Positions 16,779-25,168 of a stretch of DNA of 64,000 nt are shown piece after piece; the first letter of the stretch is position 1, and each line of letters opens with the position of its first letter. The stretch comes from Methanobrevibacter thaueri (lineage in GTDB: Archaea; Methanobacteriota; Methanobacteria; Methanobacteriales; Methanobacteriaceae). The stretch covers positions 1 through 64,000 of the forward strand of contig NZ_SUTK01000003.1 of the NCBI RefSeq assembly GCF_015062905.1, in the 5' to 3' direction. Position numbers and translations under genes: made by a program. The notes under the pieces are model-generated. The model was not told the origin of the DNA and did not search any database. It saw nothing but the letters and a program-made list of their open reading frames with translations.

Positions 16779-16800
16779 GATTACTTTTCAAATGCTCTCT
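16779..16800 (+). promoter_or_regulatory. Shared DNA-repair upstream motif, copy 4 (YprA/MrfA-like helicase)
   Basis: G followed by ATTACTTTTCAAATGCTCTC and T, about 8 bp upstream of the TATA-like TTTTATAT (16809-16816). It is identical to the minus-strand copy at 16461-16482 except for the first base, and differs from the two copies at 1311 and 4009 only by C for G at one position. Confidence 0.75.
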
Positions 16801-16872
16801 GATTAATCTTTTATATTATAATAATAAAAAATATAATTCAAAAGTTTTACAAATTGAAATTTAGCTGATATT

Positions 16873-19731
16873 ATGTCTGGGGTAAACAAAATAGATATGT
16901 TCAAAAATGATGTGAGATATAGGGAAAACATCGCCCATATTGAGACAATACCGGCTAAAAAGGCAAGCTTTAAAAGGGTCGATAACCTGAATGAGAGGAT
17001 TGTTGATTACCTTTCATCAAAAGATGTAAAGTTATACAAGCATCAGGCAGATACATATGAAGCGATTAAAGACGGTGAAAACGTAATCATCACAACACCA
17101 ACTGCATCCGGAAAGACACTGGCATTTAATCTGCCCATAATGGAGACAATGATCGAGGATAAGGATGCAACTGCCTTGTATATCTATCCCGCAAAGGCCC
17201 TTTCCAATGACCAGCTGCATGTTCTGGAGGGTTTGGAAAGTGAACTGAATATTAAAATCAGGCCCAGAACATATGATGGGGACACTCCAAGGGAGGATAA
17301 ACGCGGAATTCGCGAAAAGTCAAGAATAGTCCTTACCAACCCATACCAGCTGCACCTGATATTGTCATGGCATCACCAGTGGTCAAGATTTTATAAGAAT
17401 CTGAGATACATAGTAATTGACGAATCACATTACTATAAGGGAGTTTTCGGTTCTAATGTAGCATTTCTTATAAAAAGGCTGAAAAGAATAGCCAATTTCT
17501 ATGGATCATATCCTCAGTTCATATTATCCTCAGCAACACTGGCAAATCCTTTGGAACTGGCCAACAGATTGACCGGCGAGGATTTTGTGCTTGTAGACGA
17601 TGACTCATCTCCAAGCGGAGAGAAGGATTTTATCCTGTACAATCCATTCAAAAATTATGTAAGGAAAAAGGTCAACATGCAAAATGCGCCTTCAGTGCAT
17701 ATGGAAACAGAAAACATTTTCATGTACATGATGCTTAAAAACATCCAAACATTGTGCTTCACTGTTTCAAGAAAGACAACCGAGCTGATCGCAATGTGGG
17801 CCAAAAATGACATGACTCAAGTCAAGGGACAGCTTGCCCATCGTATTGCAGCATACCGTGCAGGATATCAGGCGGCTGAAAGGAGGGAGATTGAAGACGG
17901 CCTCAAAAGCGGAAAATATCTTGGAGTGACATGCACCAATGCGTTGGAATTGGGAATAGATATAGGATCCCTTGATGCAGTTATCATTTCAGGATATCCC
18001 GGCACCATGATTTCCACTTGGCAGCAGGCCGGAAGGGCAGGAAGAAGCAATCAGAAATCCCTTGCCGTTTTGATTGCATTTGAAAACCAGCTTGATCAGT
18101 ATTTCATGAACAATCCGAAATTCTTCTTCGACAAGCCTCATGAAAATGCCATTATAGATTTGACAAATCCTATTTTGCAGGAGGCACACCTTCTATGTGC
18201 GGCCAAGGAGCTTCCGCTTCAACGTGGTGAGGCTGAAAAATACTTTGACATTTCTCAGGACGTGATTGATGAGTTAGTCTTAAAGAAGGATTTGCATGAA
18301 AACCATAGGGGAGATTTCATCTATCCATATGATGACAATCCTGCAATGGACCATTCTCTTGACCAAATTTCCTCTGAAGAGTTCAAAGTCATGAACAATG
18401 GTGCATTGCTTGAAACAATGGAGCGTTCACAGGTTTACCGTGAAGCCCATGAAGGTGCTATTCTAATCAACAAGGGTGACACCTATGTGGTAAACAGCGT
18501 TAATTTGCAGAACGGCTTTGTCAACGTGTCAAAAGAAGCCGTGGATTATCATACAATGGTTTTGAACCAGACTGACATTAGCATCAAAAAGAAATTGTCA
18601 AAGACCAAATACGGCAAGCTGACAATACATTTTGGTGAATTGACCGTTAGCGAGGACTATTTCAAGTATAAGAAAATGCAGTTTTCAAAAACTGTAGGAA
18701 CATACCCACTTGAACTGCCTCCATTGAAATTCAATACAAAGGGTTTATGGTTCACAATACCGAAACAGGTCATGGAAACACTTGAAGATATGTTTCCAAA
18801 CGAAGAGGAGGTGTTTGCTGGGGGCCTTCATGGTGCTGAACATGCATTGATTGGACTGTTCCCATTGCATACCATGTGCGACAGGTTTGATATTGGAGGA
18901 CTGTCAACCAATTATCATGAGGATACTCAGGAGGCAACCATATTTATCTATGATGGTTATGAAGGAGGAATAGGAATCTGCGAAAAGGCAGTTGAGGTTT
19001 TTGTCGAGCTTTTAAATTCAACCATAGACTTGCTGGATAACTGCCAATGCCAAAGCGGATGTCCTGCATGCATCTATTCTCCGAAATGCGGAAACGATAA
19101 CAAGCCGCTGCACAAGAATGCCACTAAGTATATCTTGGAATACATGTCCAAATTGATATCAAAGGATGATGTGGAAGTTGAGGGGGAAGTGATTATTGAG
19201 AATGTGGAAATCCCTGACGAGTTTGATGAGGCATATGCACTGTATGAAAAAGGTGATTATTCCTCTTCTAAGGATGTTTTGAACGGTATTTTGGCCAACG
19301 ATAGCAGGCACTCAAGGGCTCTTGCATTAATAGCTCAGATATTATACGAACAGGACCAGAGGGACATTGCATTGGCATTCACCAAAAAGGCCCTTTCATG
19401 CGACAGGTCTAATATGATGGCGAACGAGTTGGAAGTGCTGCTTTCAAGCAAACCGAAAAAGGAAGAGGTCGAATTGAGCTCCCTTGATGACATTGACACT
19501 TTATATGAGGAAGCCTACGATTTGTATAATCAGGGAGACCTGGCAACGTCATCAGAGATATTGGAAAAGCTTCTGGATTTCGATGATAAAAACGCTGAAG
19601 CCCTTGCATTGATGGGAATGATATATTATCAGTCAGGAATGTTTCCAAAGGCTATCGAGTATTATAAGAAGGCATCAAAAATAAATAAGAATGGTGAAAT
19701 GGTTCGTGAGTTGAAAATGAGGGTGGCTTAA
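16873..19731 (+). CDS. YprA/MrfA-like DEAD/H helicase (DUF1998) with C-terminal TPR extension
   Basis: A superfamily 2 helicase of 952 residues. Walker A TPTASGKT is at about 75-82, DESH at 183-186, SSATLANP near 216, and the helicase C-terminal domain ends in QQAGRAGR near 380. A DUF1998/MZB domain with a four-cysteine zinc cluster (C-x-C, GCPAC, SPKC, about 724-743) follows. This architecture is that of B. subtilis YprA (MrfA), a DNA-damage helicase. Unusually, residues ~790-952 form two blocks of TPR repeats, suggesting a protein-interaction tail; I do not know this tail from bacterial members. The repair motif upstream supports a DNA-repair role. A short AGCTGAT lies before the ATG. The 3' end overlaps the convergent aldo/keto reductase by 4 nt. 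Confidence 0.88.
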   Translation: MSGVNKIDMFKNDVRYRENIAHIETIPAKKASFKRVDNLNERIVDYLSSKDVKLYKHQADTYEAIKDGENVIITTPTASGKTLAFNLPIMETMIEDKDATALYIYPAKALSNDQLHVLEGLESELNIKIRPRTYDGDTPREDKRGIREKSRIVLTNPYQLHLILSWHHQWSRFYKNLRYIVIDESHYYKGVFGSNVAFLIKRLKRIANFYGSYPQFILSSATLANPLELANRLTGEDFVLVDDDSSPSGEKDFILYNPFKNYVRKKVNMQNAPSVHMETENIFMYMMLKNIQTLCFTVSRKTTELIAMWAKNDMTQVKGQLAHRIAAYRAGYQAAERREIEDGLKSGKYLGVTCTNALELGIDIGSLDAVIISGYPGTMISTWQQAGRAGRSNQKSLAVLIAFENQLDQYFMNNPKFFFDKPHENAIIDLTNPILQEAHLLCAAKELPLQRGEAEKYFDISQDVIDELVLKKDLHENHRGDFIYPYDDNPAMDHSLDQISSEEFKVMNNGALLETMERSQVYREAHEGAILINKGDTYVVNSVNLQNGFVNVSKEAVDYHTMVLNQTDISIKKKLSKTKYGKLTIHFGELTVSEDYFKYKKMQFSKTVGTYPLELPPLKFNTKGLWFTIPKQVMETLEDMFPNEEEVFAGGLHGAEHALIGLFPLHTMCDRFDIGGLSTNYHEDTQEATIFIYDGYEGGIGICEKAVEVFVELLNSTIDLLDNCQCQSGCPACIYSPKCGNDNKPLHKNATKYILEYMSKLISKDDVEVEGEVIIENVEIPDEFDEAYALYEKGDYSSSKDVLNGILANDSRHSRALALIAQILYEQDQRDIALAFTKKALSCDRSNMMANELEVLLSSKPKKEEVELSSLDDIDTLYEEAYDLYNQGDLATSSEILEKLLDFDDKNAEALALMGMIYYQSGMFPKAIEYYKKASKINKNGEMVRELKMRVA

Positions 19732-20876
19732 GGAGAACCTGCATAAGGTGTAAATCCTTCCTCAAAATGTTCGCATACCTTTTCCAGCTCTTCAGGAATG
19801 TCAATGTGCTGGGTACAGTAGTCCAGACATGTTCCGCAGAATGTGCAGTCATCTGCTGGAACCTTTTCATCAGCCAACTTATCGAAGTATAGCCTGTAGA
19901 TGTTTGATTCAGGACGATTTTTGCTTAGGTTGTACATGCTGAAGTATTCAGGAATCGGAATCATTTCAGGACAGGCGTCGACACAATATCCGCATTCGCT
20001 GCAAGGCACTGCAACGCTTGAATTAAGTTTGTCAGCCATTTTTTCTAAAAACTCATTTTCTTCACTAGTCAATGGTTCGAAATTTTCAAAAGTGTCGCAA
20101 TTGTCAAGCAGATCTTCCATTTTGCTCATTCCGCTCAATACCATCTTGACGTGTTCAAGTGAAGCGCAGAATCTAATAGCAAAACTGGCTATTGACTTGT
20201 CCGGATTGAATTGCTTGAAGTCATTTTTGATTTCATCATTAGGATTAACAATCACTCCACCTTTTAATGGTTCCATCACATAAACGTCAAGCCCGTGCTT
20301 TACGCATAAGTCATAGCATTTGTGGGCTTCAATGGCAGGGTCTTCCCAGTCAAGATAATTCAGTTCCAATTGGACAATATCAAGGAAATCACCATATTTG
20401 TCCAGAACCTCTTCAAGCAGACTTGCATGGTCATGAAAACTGAAACCGATTTTTTTGGCAATTCCGTCTTCCTTCATCTTTTTAACGTATTCGAATGCAT
20501 TGTGCGCTTCGGCCAGCTTGAGCCATGGTGTATTGATGTTGTGTATGAAGAATACGTCGAAATAGTCTATGTTCAATCTTTCTAGCATTTCATTGACGAA
20601 TTTTTCATTGTCCTTCTCGTCGCTCAATGCCCATGTAGGCATTTTGTCGCAGATCTGGTAGGATTCACGAGGATATCTCTCAACTACCGCTTTCCGGATG
20701 GCAACTTCGCTTATTCCATTATGGTATGCATATGATGTATCGAAGTAGTTGAATCCCTTTTCCATGTAAATGTCAACCATCTGATTGAACAGTTCCTGGT
20801 CGACTGATGTAGGGTCCTTTTCGTCGGTCAGCGGAAGCCTCATGCATCCAAAACCGAATTTTGATTTGTAAGTCAT
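19728..20876 (-). CDS. Aldo/keto reductase with 4Fe-4S ferredoxin domain
   Basis: The 382-residue protein has an N-terminal TIM-barrel NADPH-dependent oxidoreductase (FGFGCMRLPL start, YFDTSYAYHNG near 45 with the catalytic Asp/Tyr, and a lysine in DKMP). Its C-terminal 90 residues carry two cysteine clusters, CSECGYCVDACP and CTFCGTCLDYC, expected to bind one 4Fe-4S cluster or more. Such fusions are common in anaerobes and methanogens; the substrate is unknown. AAAGGAG precedes the ATG at 20876. Repeated TTGAGTAA sites surround the promoter, suggesting dedicated regulation. Confidence 0.9.
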   Translation of the reverse strand: MTYKSKFGFGCMRLPLTDEKDPTSVDQELFNQMVDIYMEKGFNYFDTSYAYHNGISEVAIRKAVVERYPRESYQICDKMPTWALSDEKDNEKFVNEMLERLNIDYFDVFFIHNINTPWLKLAEAHNAFEYVKKMKEDGIAKKIGFSFHDHASLLEEVLDKYGDFLDIVQLELNYLDWEDPAIEAHKCYDLCVKHGLDVYVMEPLKGGVIVNPNDEIKNDFKQFNPDKSIASFAIRFCASLEHVKMVLSGMSKMEDLLDNCDTFENFEPLTSEENEFLEKMADKLNSSVAVPCSECGYCVDACPEMIPIPEYFSMYNLSKNRPESNIYRLYFDKLADEKVPADDCTFCGTCLDYCTQHIDIPEELEKVCEHFEEGFTPYAGSP

Positions 20877-20888
20877 AATACTATCTCC

Positions 20889-20959
20889 TTTGAGTAATAT
20901 TTTTATTTAACTTGAATATATAAATGTTGCTTTACTCAACAGTTTAAGTATTACTCAAA
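20889..20959 (-). promoter_or_regulatory. TTGAGTAA operator array around the aldo/keto reductase promoter
   Basis: In the gene's reading direction, TTTGAGTAATA (20959-20949) and TTGAGTAAA (20939-20931) are direct repeats 18 bp apart, upstream of the TATA box TTTATATA (about 20923-20915). An inverted copy TATTACTCAAA (20899-20889) lies at the expected start and ribosome-binding site. Sites on both sides of the core promoter fit a dimeric regulator. The outer copies are a perfect 11-bp inverted repeat. Confidence 0.5.
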
Positions 20960-21037
20960 TAATGCCGGTATATTAAATAGTTTTATATGTAAACAAAACT
21001 AAACTTAAAATATTAATGTTTATAGAGGAGTAAAAAA

Positions 21038-21415
21038 ATGCACGAATTATCAATGGCTCAGGGCATTATCAATGCGGTTCTCGAAACTGCCGAAGCAAAT
21101 AATGCTACTGAAGTTAATGAAGTAACCGTTGAAGTTGGAAGATTGGCAATGATTAATCCGGAACAGCTGGAGTTCATTTTAGGTGTTCTGATTGAAAATA
21201 CCATAATGGAAGATGCAAAGATAGTCTTTGAAGAAATTCCGGCAGAAATCGAATGTCACGATTGTAAATTCCATGGCGAAGCCATACTTGATGATAGTGA
21301 CCATTATGCTCCACTTGTCAAATGTCCTGAATGCGACAGCTTAAGTGTAGAGACTTTAAACGGTAAGGACATTGTTGTTAAGAATATTGTTATAGAAAAA
21401 CCTGATGATGCTTAA
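21038..21415 (+). CDS. hypA: Hydrogenase nickel metallochaperone HypA
   Basis: HypA delivers nickel to [NiFe]-hydrogenases together with HypB. The protein begins MHELSMAQ, with the N-terminal Met1/His2 that bind nickel, and has a zinc site made of CHDC and CPEC pairs (near residues 75-105). At 125 residues it is full length. An AGAGGAG site precedes the ATG and TATA-like TATTAAAT lies near 20970. hypB follows after 18 nt in the same operon. Confidence 0.95.
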   Translation: MHELSMAQGIINAVLETAEANNATEVNEVTVEVGRLAMINPEQLEFILGVLIENTIMEDAKIVFEEIPAEIECHDCKFHGEAILDDSDHYAPLVKCPECDSLSVETLNGKDIVVKNIVIEKPDDA

Positions 21416-21433
21416 ATGAATTGAGGTGAAAAG

Positions 21434-22084
21434 ATGCACCAAGTAGCAGATGTGGAAGTAGCAAAAAATATTATGGATGCTAATAAGAGATTAGCGGATA
21501 AAAACTTAAAAAATTTAGAAGAAAAAGACATATTCTGTGTTGATTTCGTAGGAGCAATCGGTTCCGGTAAAACAACACTTGTTGAAGAGATTATTGATAA
21601 TACTGATTATAAGATTGGTGTTTTGGCAGGGGATGTCATCTCCAAATTCGATGCAGGACGTATCGAAAAGCATGATGTTCCTGTAGTTGGCCTGAACACC
21701 GGTAAGGAATGTCACTTGGATGCACATCTGGTTGGCCATGGCCTTGAAGACTTGCCATTGGACGACCTTGATATGGTGATTATCGAAAACGTGGGAAATC
21801 TGATCTGTCCTGTGGACTTTGAATTGGGTTCCCATTTAAGAATAGTCGTAGTAAGTGTCACAGAGGGTGACGATACTGTAGAAAAGCATCCAATCATTTT
21901 CCAGACATCAGATGTTGTTGTCATAAACAAGGTTGACCTTGCAGATGCGGTAGGCGCTGATGCTGATAAGATGGTCGCTGATGCTAAAAGGTTAAACCCA
22001 AATGTTAAAGTAATCAAATCAAGTCTTAAACAAGGTTTAGGATTGGATGAAATCATTCAAGTCATTGAAGAAGCAATGAAATAA
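21434..22084 (+). CDS. hypB: Hydrogenase maturation GTPase HypB
   Basis: HypB is a SIMIBI-class GTPase that drives nickel insertion with HypA. Walker A GAIGSGKTTL is near residue 37, Walker B and switch features are seen in VIIENVGNL, and NKVDL near 165 is the guanine-specificity motif. There is no N-terminal histidine-rich or CxxCGC nickel-storage segment, as is usual for archaeal HypB. It is 216 residues, translated behind an AGGTGAAAAG site and downstream of hypA. Confidence 0.95.
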   Translation: MHQVADVEVAKNIMDANKRLADKNLKNLEEKDIFCVDFVGAIGSGKTTLVEEIIDNTDYKIGVLAGDVISKFDAGRIEKHDVPVVGLNTGKECHLDAHLVGHGLEDLPLDDLDMVIIENVGNLICPVDFELGSHLRIVVVSVTEGDDTVEKHPIIFQTSDVVVINKVDLADAVGADADKMVADAKRLNPNVKVIKSSLKQGLGLDEIIQVIEEAMK

Positions 22085-22106
22085 TCAAATTAATTTAGGT
22101 GGTAAC

Positions 22107-23138
22107 ATGAAAGTATGGATTGATATCTCAAATGCGCCTCATGTAAGGTTTTTCAAGGATGTAATCAAATATCTGGAAGCCGAAGGTGAGGATGTTATTG
22201 TCACAGCAAGACAATTTGGGGATATCCATAAGTTGCTTGAGATGTATGATATAGACTTCATTTCAGTTGGAAAACATGGCGTAAGTCTTTATGATAAACT
22301 TAGGGAGAGCACACAAAGGGTATTCAACCTTGTGGACATTATACATGGTGAAAGGGTTGATGTCGCCCTTAGCAAGCATTCCATTGAACTTCCTAGAATC
22401 TCATTCGGTCTTGGAATTCCAAGTTTGTACGTTTTGGATAACGAAAAGGCATTGGCAGCCAATAAGCTGACCCTTCCGTTATGTGACAGGATTATTGCTC
22501 CAAGTAGCATCGACTTTTGGCAATTGATGAAATTCGGTGCAGATCCGAACACTATCATTCCATATGACGGTACCTCTGAATTGATGCATTTTAAAAGTTT
22601 TGTATATAACGACAATATTTTTGACGATTTGAATCTTAACTTAAATCATTCAAAGACAATATTGATGAGGCCTGAACCTTCACTTGCATCATATCTTGAT
22701 GTTGACTGCAGGAAGTCAGTCCTGTCACCTATTGTTGATGAGCTGAAAAATGTGGCCAATATTTTGATATTGCCAAGATTCAAGGAACAGTCTGAAATAT
22801 TTGAAGGCATTGAGAATGTTCATATATTGAAACCGCCTGTCGACACATCAAGCATCATTAAAAAATCAGATCTTGTAATCGGTGCGGGTGGAACAATGAA
22901 CAGGGAAGCTGCAATCCTTCAGACTCCGGTCATTTCCTGCTATCCTGGTGAAACATTGTCAGTTGACCAGTATTATGTGGATAAGGGTTTGATGTACAGG
23001 TCCAATGATACCGATGATGTCATTGAAAGGGCACTGGAGTATATAGTCAATCCCCATGAAAAAATTGATGTTGAGACTGATGATTTATTCCAGGTGATTA
23101 TGGATAATTTATATGATTTGGCCAAAAATGGTAAATAG
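22107..23138 (+). CDS. DUF354 family (COG1817) glycosyltransferase-like protein
   Basis: This 343-residue protein matches DUF354, an archaeal family with a GT-B-like double Rossmann fold. The N-terminal WIDISNAPHVRFF block, central RPEPSLASY and late GAGGTMNREAA (a nucleotide-sugar-binding-like glycine loop) are diagnostic. The substrate is unknown. It starts behind AGGTGG 22 nt after hypB and could be in the same transcript, but a functional connection with hydrogenase maturation is not evident. Confidence 0.85.
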   Translation: MKVWIDISNAPHVRFFKDVIKYLEAEGEDVIVTARQFGDIHKLLEMYDIDFISVGKHGVSLYDKLRESTQRVFNLVDIIHGERVDVALSKHSIELPRISFGLGIPSLYVLDNEKALAANKLTLPLCDRIIAPSSIDFWQLMKFGADPNTIIPYDGTSELMHFKSFVYNDNIFDDLNLNLNHSKTILMRPEPSLASYLDVDCRKSVLSPIVDELKNVANILILPRFKEQSEIFEGIENVHILKPPVDTSSIIKKSDLVIGAGGTMNREAAILQTPVISCYPGETLSVDQYYVDKGLMYRSNDTDDVIERALEYIVNPHEKIDVETDDLFQVIMDNLYDLAKNGK

Positions 23139-23191
23139 TTTTTTATAGTAATAATGTCATATAGTAATATGATATTCATTATTGATTTTTT

Positions 23192-23264
<73 letters not shown>

Positions 23265-23300
23265 TTTTATATTTTAATAAATTAAATTTGTGATAGTAAT

Positions 23301-24383
23301 ATGTTGTTAATTGCTCAAAACCACTTACAATTAATTGTTGAAGTAGGAATAATGCTATTAGTTGCATGGATATTTGCACTAAACTTGATTCCATTGTCCT
23401 TAAGTGTTGTAACCTTCTTATCATTGTTTGTTATGGGTGGTTTTACACTTATTTTTGGAGCGGACATCGCTCTTTTGATATTGTCTTCAAGTCAAGCGGA
23501 ATTCACTCACCCGTTCGGGCCAATCGCTCTTATGGGTTCGGTTGCTGCTTTGGCATCGCTGAAGGTAATGAAGGAATCGGGTGTGGATATACGGCCTCTT
23601 AGAAGATTTGTAATATTGTTCCTGGCAGGAATCACCATTTTCGGTGGATTGATGCACAGGTCATTTTTAATCTTATGGCTGATTGGTTTATTCTTCGGTT
23701 ATTTGATTATATCCAAATCATTCAGGGAAAAATCCGTAATTACCTTAAGAAGGGTAGGTTTGTTCTTAGGTGTTGCAGGAGTAGGTTTTATTCTCCTGGA
23801 AGCCGTTTCAAGAATAACTGGTATGACAATCTTTTCACCTATATTGAGGTTCAGCAGGATTGAGCAATACTCATTATCAAGTATTAAGACTGTATTGCAT
23901 AACATTCAGCTAATAGGACACAGTGCAAAGGCTTCCTATTGGGGAGCGGAAGGTACGGCATTTGCTGAAGGTTATATTACGTTGCCGATGCAGTTCGTTT
24001 TATTCTTCGGACTTCCTTTCCCAATGTTCTTTGGTATACTGGTAAACCAAAAGGATACAATCGATTATATGCTTCCAGGTATCTTTGGTTATGGTTTTGA
24101 CTTTGGTATATTGGGACTTGTAGGATTGATGGTATTTGTGCTTGGAACTATACTGATTGGTTTCCAGGTATTAAACAGATACAGAGAAAAAAGAGAGAAA
24201 AACAACAAGAAATACTTGGGAAGAGAGGTATTGTTGACAGGAGCATTGGCTTCATTCTGTGCACAGGCATTAATCGGTATGTTTGTATTTAACAGAACAA
24301 TCAACGGTATGGCATTATTAACATTCATATTTGTCGGTACTTTTATTTTGGCTAATGTAGTTACACTCAAAACAAGATCATAG
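23301..24383 (+). CDS. Polytopic membrane protein of unknown function
   Basis: The 360-residue protein is highly hydrophobic, with roughly nine to ten predicted membrane segments spread over its length and a positively charged cytoplasmic loop (RYREKREKNNKKY) before the last two. I do not recognise a family signature. It is followed closely (10 nt) by the DUF1890-DUF1894-methionine synthase genes and may be co-transcribed with them. It begins 36 nt after the tRNA gene without a clear Shine-Dalgarno, possibly with a short leader. Confidence 0.65.
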   Translation: MLLIAQNHLQLIVEVGIMLLVAWIFALNLIPLSLSVVTFLSLFVMGGFTLIFGADIALLILSSSQAEFTHPFGPIALMGSVAALASLKVMKESGVDIRPLRRFVILFLAGITIFGGLMHRSFLILWLIGLFFGYLIISKSFREKSVITLRRVGLFLGVAGVGFILLEAVSRITGMTIFSPILRFSRIEQYSLSSIKTVLHNIQLIGHSAKASYWGAEGTAFAEGYITLPMQFVLFFGLPFPMFFGILVNQKDTIDYMLPGIFGYGFDFGILGLVGLMVFVLGTILIGFQVLNRYREKREKNNKKYLGREVLLTGALASFCAQALIGMFVFNRTINGMALLTFIFVGTFILANVVTLKTRS

Positions 24384-24393
24384 AGGTAATTTT

Positions 24394-24852
24394 ATGAAAG
24401 CTTTAGTTTTACTTGGATGTCCAGAAACTCCATCTCAAACTCCGATGGCTGTTTATGTTTTTAATAAATTGACAAAAATGGGTTATGATACTACCATTGC
24501 TGCAAACCCTGCGGCTTCCAAACTTGTAAAGATATCTGACCCAGAAGGACTTTACAATCTTAATATTGTTGATTTGGAAAGAACATTGGGGGATATCAAA
24601 GAAGGAGATTATGATTTATTGGTAGGTTTTGTTCACAAGGATGCAGCAGCATCATTTTTCGTAACATTCGACCAGATATTGCAGACAAAATCCCTGGCAC
24701 TGGTATTTTCAAGGGATGCTGATGAAGTGGCTGAATTTGTAACAATGATTGAAGAGAGCGGAAGCGATGCATATATTGCGGCTGTAAGGGCTTTCCATAA
24801 TCCTTCACCGATAAAAGTTAAATTTGAAAGAGCAATAAAGGAGTTTGAATAG
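24394..24852 (+). CDS. DUF1890 family protein
   Basis: This 152-residue alpha/beta protein matches the methanogen-restricted DUF1890. It has an N-terminal Rossmann-like LVLLGCPETPSQTP with a conserved cysteine, then a VGFVHKDAA motif. The function is unknown. The gene starts behind GAGGTAATT, and its stop is immediately followed by the DUF1894 gene and methionine synthase. This arrangement suggests an accessory role in methyl or corrinoid metabolism. Confidence 0.8.
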   Translation: MKALVLLGCPETPSQTPMAVYVFNKLTKMGYDTTIAANPAASKLVKISDPEGLYNLNIVDLERTLGDIKEGDYDLLVGFVHKDAAASFFVTFDQILQTKSLALVFSRDADEVAEFVTMIEESGSDAYIAAVRAFHNPSPIKVKFERAIKEFE

Positions 24853-24853
24853 A

Positions 24854-25168
24854 ATGTCTTTTTGTTTAGATACTTACCTTCAACAGTCTGATAACTATGA
24901 AATCCATGCATCCAAAGCAGGATTTAAGGACTGTGCAATGATTATCAGATTCAAGGCAGATGATATTGTTTACATTAAGCCTGGCGATGAGGTTTTAGGT
25001 GTTCGCGTTATTGGAATTCCACCAATTCCAATAGGATTTGACAATGAAAAGGGAACAGTATTCCTGCCGTATACAAAACCGTGTCACGGAACTTCCGTTG
25101 TAGAGCTTCCAATCGATGAGGAAGAAGTCGAAAAAATCAGAAAATTGGATACTGGTAACAAAAAATGA
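24854..25168 (+). CDS. DUF1894 family protein
   Basis: A 104-residue methanogen-specific protein with the start MSFCLDTYL and conserved KPGDEVLGVRVIGIPPIPIG block. The ATG at 24854 is preferred because AAAGGAG lies 10 nt before it; the upstream TTG at 24845 would be only a nucleotide from that site. It starts one nucleotide after the DUF1890 stop and overlaps methionine synthase by 4 nt. The three are almost certainly co-translated. Its biochemical role is not known to me. Confidence 0.8.
   Translation: MSFCLDTYLQQSDNYEIHASKAGFKDCAMIIRFKADDIVYIKPGDEVLGVRVIGIPPIPIGFDNEKGTVFLPYTKPCHGTSVVELPIDEEEVEKIRKLDTGNKK

Larger units (their letters stand above)
16245..16872. other. Large divergent intergenic region between two repair helicases
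   Basis: This 628-bp spacer is the only gap over 300 bp in the window and contains no convincing ORF. It holds the minus-strand promoter and leader of the UvrD-type operon, an IS605-like right end (16254-16332), a possible left-end hairpin (16370-16398), three copies of the repair motif (16461-16482 minus, 16544-16565 minus, 16779-16800 plus), two tandem hairpins followed by a T-tract (16639-16710), and the plus-strand promoter of the YprA/MrfA-like helicase. Confidence 0.7.
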
